From Thiobacillus sp. (lineage in GTDB: Bacteria > Pseudomonadota > Gammaproteobacteria > Burkholderiales > Thiobacillaceae), in the NCBI GenBank assembly GCA_020216925.1, contig JAIWOL010000090.1, forward strand, positions 1 through 10,000: DNA of 10,000 nt, given 5' to 3'. The position numbers and the translations under genes were made by a program. Positions within the stretch are counted from its first letter, which is position 1. Every line of letters starts with the position of its first letter. Below, in pieces: positions 9,088-10,000 of this stretch. Under the pieces are notes generated by a model, which was given only the letters and a program-made list of their open reading frames with translations, was not told where the DNA came from and searched no databases.

Positions 9088-9098
9088 TGACGTCCGTC

Positions 9099-9809
9099 TC
9101 AGTCTTTCCAGATCTTGAGCTGGGCGCGCAGCCGTGCCACGGCCTGCGAATGCAACTGGCACACGCGCGATTCGGACACGCCGAGGACGGCGCCGATTTC
9201 CTTCAGGTTCATGTCCTGTTCGTAGTACATGCCCATCATGCTGCGCTCGCGTTCTGGCAGATGACGGATCGCCGCGATGAGACTGTCGCGGAAGCCTTCG
9301 TCTTCCAGCACCGCGAGCGGATCGCTCGCGCCGTCGACGAGATAGCGCTCCAGAAAGTTCGCGCTGTCTTCGTCCGAGAAATCCTCGTAGTACAGAAGCT
9401 GGGAGCATTTCACGTCGCCCAGCATGGTCTGGTACTGGTCGATGGGCAGGCCGAGCTCGGCGGAGATTTCCTGTTCGTTGGGCGCGCGGCCGTTGCGCTG
9501 TTCGAGCCTGTGAATGGCGCTTTCGATCTGGCGCGATTTCTGGCGAACGTGGCGCGGCAGCCAGTCGGCCTCGCGCAGCTCGTCTAGCATCGCGCCGCGA
9601 ATGCGCTGCGTGGCATAGGATTCGAATTGCGCGCCCTGGGTGCCGTCGAAGCGCCCCACGGCGTCCATCAGGCCGATGAGTCCGACCTGGATAAGGTCGT
9701 CGACTTCCACGCTGGCCGGCAGGCGCGCCATCATGTGATAGGCAATGCGCTTGACCAGCGGCGCGTACTTGGTGATCTGTTCGTCCTGCGACGATGGTTT
9801 ACCAGCCAT
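9099..9809 (-). CDS. fliA: Flagellar sigma factor sigma-28 (FliA)
   Basis: Alternative RNA polymerase sigma factor for late flagellar, motor and chemotaxis genes; in this family it is held back by the anti-sigma factor FlgM until the hook is complete. 236 residues, usual for FliA. Region 2 is at about 15-85, with VDDLIQVGLIGLMDAVGRF (36-54) and FESYATQRIRGAMLDELRE (62-80), followed by ADWLPRHVR, a FliA hallmark. Region 3 covers about 92-165. Region 4 is at about 178-232, with a helix-turn-helix around NLKEIGAVLGVSESRVCQLH (201-220). There is no region 1.1, which excludes RpoD and RpoS. ATG at 9809, three bases after the stop of the preceding frame, with AGGA 12 bases upstream, a rather long spacing. 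The close upstream gene suggests fliA is late in a flagellar operon. Confidence 0.98.
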   Translation of the reverse strand: MAGKPSSQDEQITKYAPLVKRIAYHMMARLPASVEVDDLIQVGLIGLMDAVGRFDGTQGAQFESYATQRIRGAMLDELREADWLPRHVRQKSRQIESAIHRLEQRNGRAPNEQEISAELGLPIDQYQTMLGDVKCSQLLYYEDFSDEDSANFLERYLVDGASDPLAVLEDEGFRDSLIAAIRHLPERERSMMGMYYEQDMNLKEIGAVLGVSESRVCQLHSQAVARLRAQLKIWKD

Positions 9810-9812
9810 GTG

Positions 9813-10000
9813 TCAGGTGTGTCCTGTTTTGTATCGGGGTTGGCAGCCCGGCTCCTCGTGCGCCATTCTAACGGCAAGCGCGGCGATTGCATCAATTTCA
9901 TCGTGGTGGCAGGCGAGCCCGGCCGACACCGTTGGGTCGAGGAAGCGCAGGCATGCCTGCCGGATGCGTTCGCAGCACGCGGCTTCGCCGGTGAGAAACA
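9813..10000 (-). CDS. C-terminal end of an unidentified protein upstream of fliA
   Basis: An open minus-strand frame enters from the right edge and ends with TGA at 9815-9813, three bases before the fliA ATG; 61 residues are visible. They begin FLTGEAACCERIRQACLRFL and continue through a helical, Ala-rich stretch (DEIDAIAALAVRMAHEE) to a polar tail ending YKTGHT. Four cysteines are visible (two adjacent, then one near the middle and one in the tail) without a clear metal-binding spacing. I do not recognise the family. By context it may be the end of a flagellar regulator; FlhG (FleN), the MinD-like ATPase often next to fliA, is the usual neighbour, but no FlhG motif is visible in this part. 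The short gap suggests co-transcription with fliA. Confidence 0.6.
   Translation of the reverse strand, partial: FLTGEAACCERIRQACLRFLDPTVSAGLACHHDEIDAIAALAVRMAHEEPGCQPRYKTGHT

Overview
The window is GC-rich bacterial DNA, densely coding, with every supported gene on the minus strand. Gene order and protein motifs fit a motile member of the Betaproteobacteria: a TCA-cycle block sdhC-sdhD-sdhA-sdhB-sdhE-gltA-sucA-sucB is the usual arrangement in that class, and a sigma-28 gene (fliA) marks the end of a flagellar cluster. The genus cannot be fixed from the sequence alone. A chemolithoautotrophic or related betaproteobacterium is a guess, not a result.

Layout in transcription order, from the right edge leftwards. 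From 10000 to 9813 lies the C-terminal 61 residues of an unidentified protein, ending 3 bases before fliA. fliA (9809-9099) encodes the flagellar sigma factor. A 64-base gap follows, holding a perfect-arm inverted repeat and a -10-like hexamer. Then comes a run of nine genes with almost no space between them: a short malic enzyme (9034-7799), sdhC (7788-7408), sdhD (7411-7067), sdhA (7070-5316), sdhB (5313-4618), sdhE (4625-4359), gltA (4362-3067), sucA (3051-358) and the start of sucB (368 to beyond the left edge). No non-coding stretch reaches 300 bases; the longest is the 64-base gap between fliA and the malic enzyme gene.

The nine genes work as a central-carbon unit. Citrate synthase brings acetyl-CoA into the cycle. 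SucA and SucB are the E1 and E2 components of 2-oxoglutarate dehydrogenase; the E3 gene would lie off the left edge. SdhCDAB is membrane complex II, and SdhE is the factor that flavinylates SdhA. The malic enzyme takes malate out of the cycle to pyruvate with reduction of NAD(P). Three junctions are 4-base ATGA overlaps, and two others overlap by 8 and 11 bases, so translation is probably coupled along much of the message.

I found no mobile element, CRISPR array, RNA gene, toxin-antitoxin pair or defence-like cassette, and no sign of a new system. The points worth a second look are modest: a malic enzyme gene at the head of the sdh operon, its lack of a phosphotransacetylase-like domain, the inverted repeat in front of it, a shortened SucA N-terminus, the non-ATG starts, and the unidentified reading frame upstream of fliA. 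Several very long plus-strand reading frames, up to 1292 codons, are explained by codon-aligned antisense of GC-rich genes.
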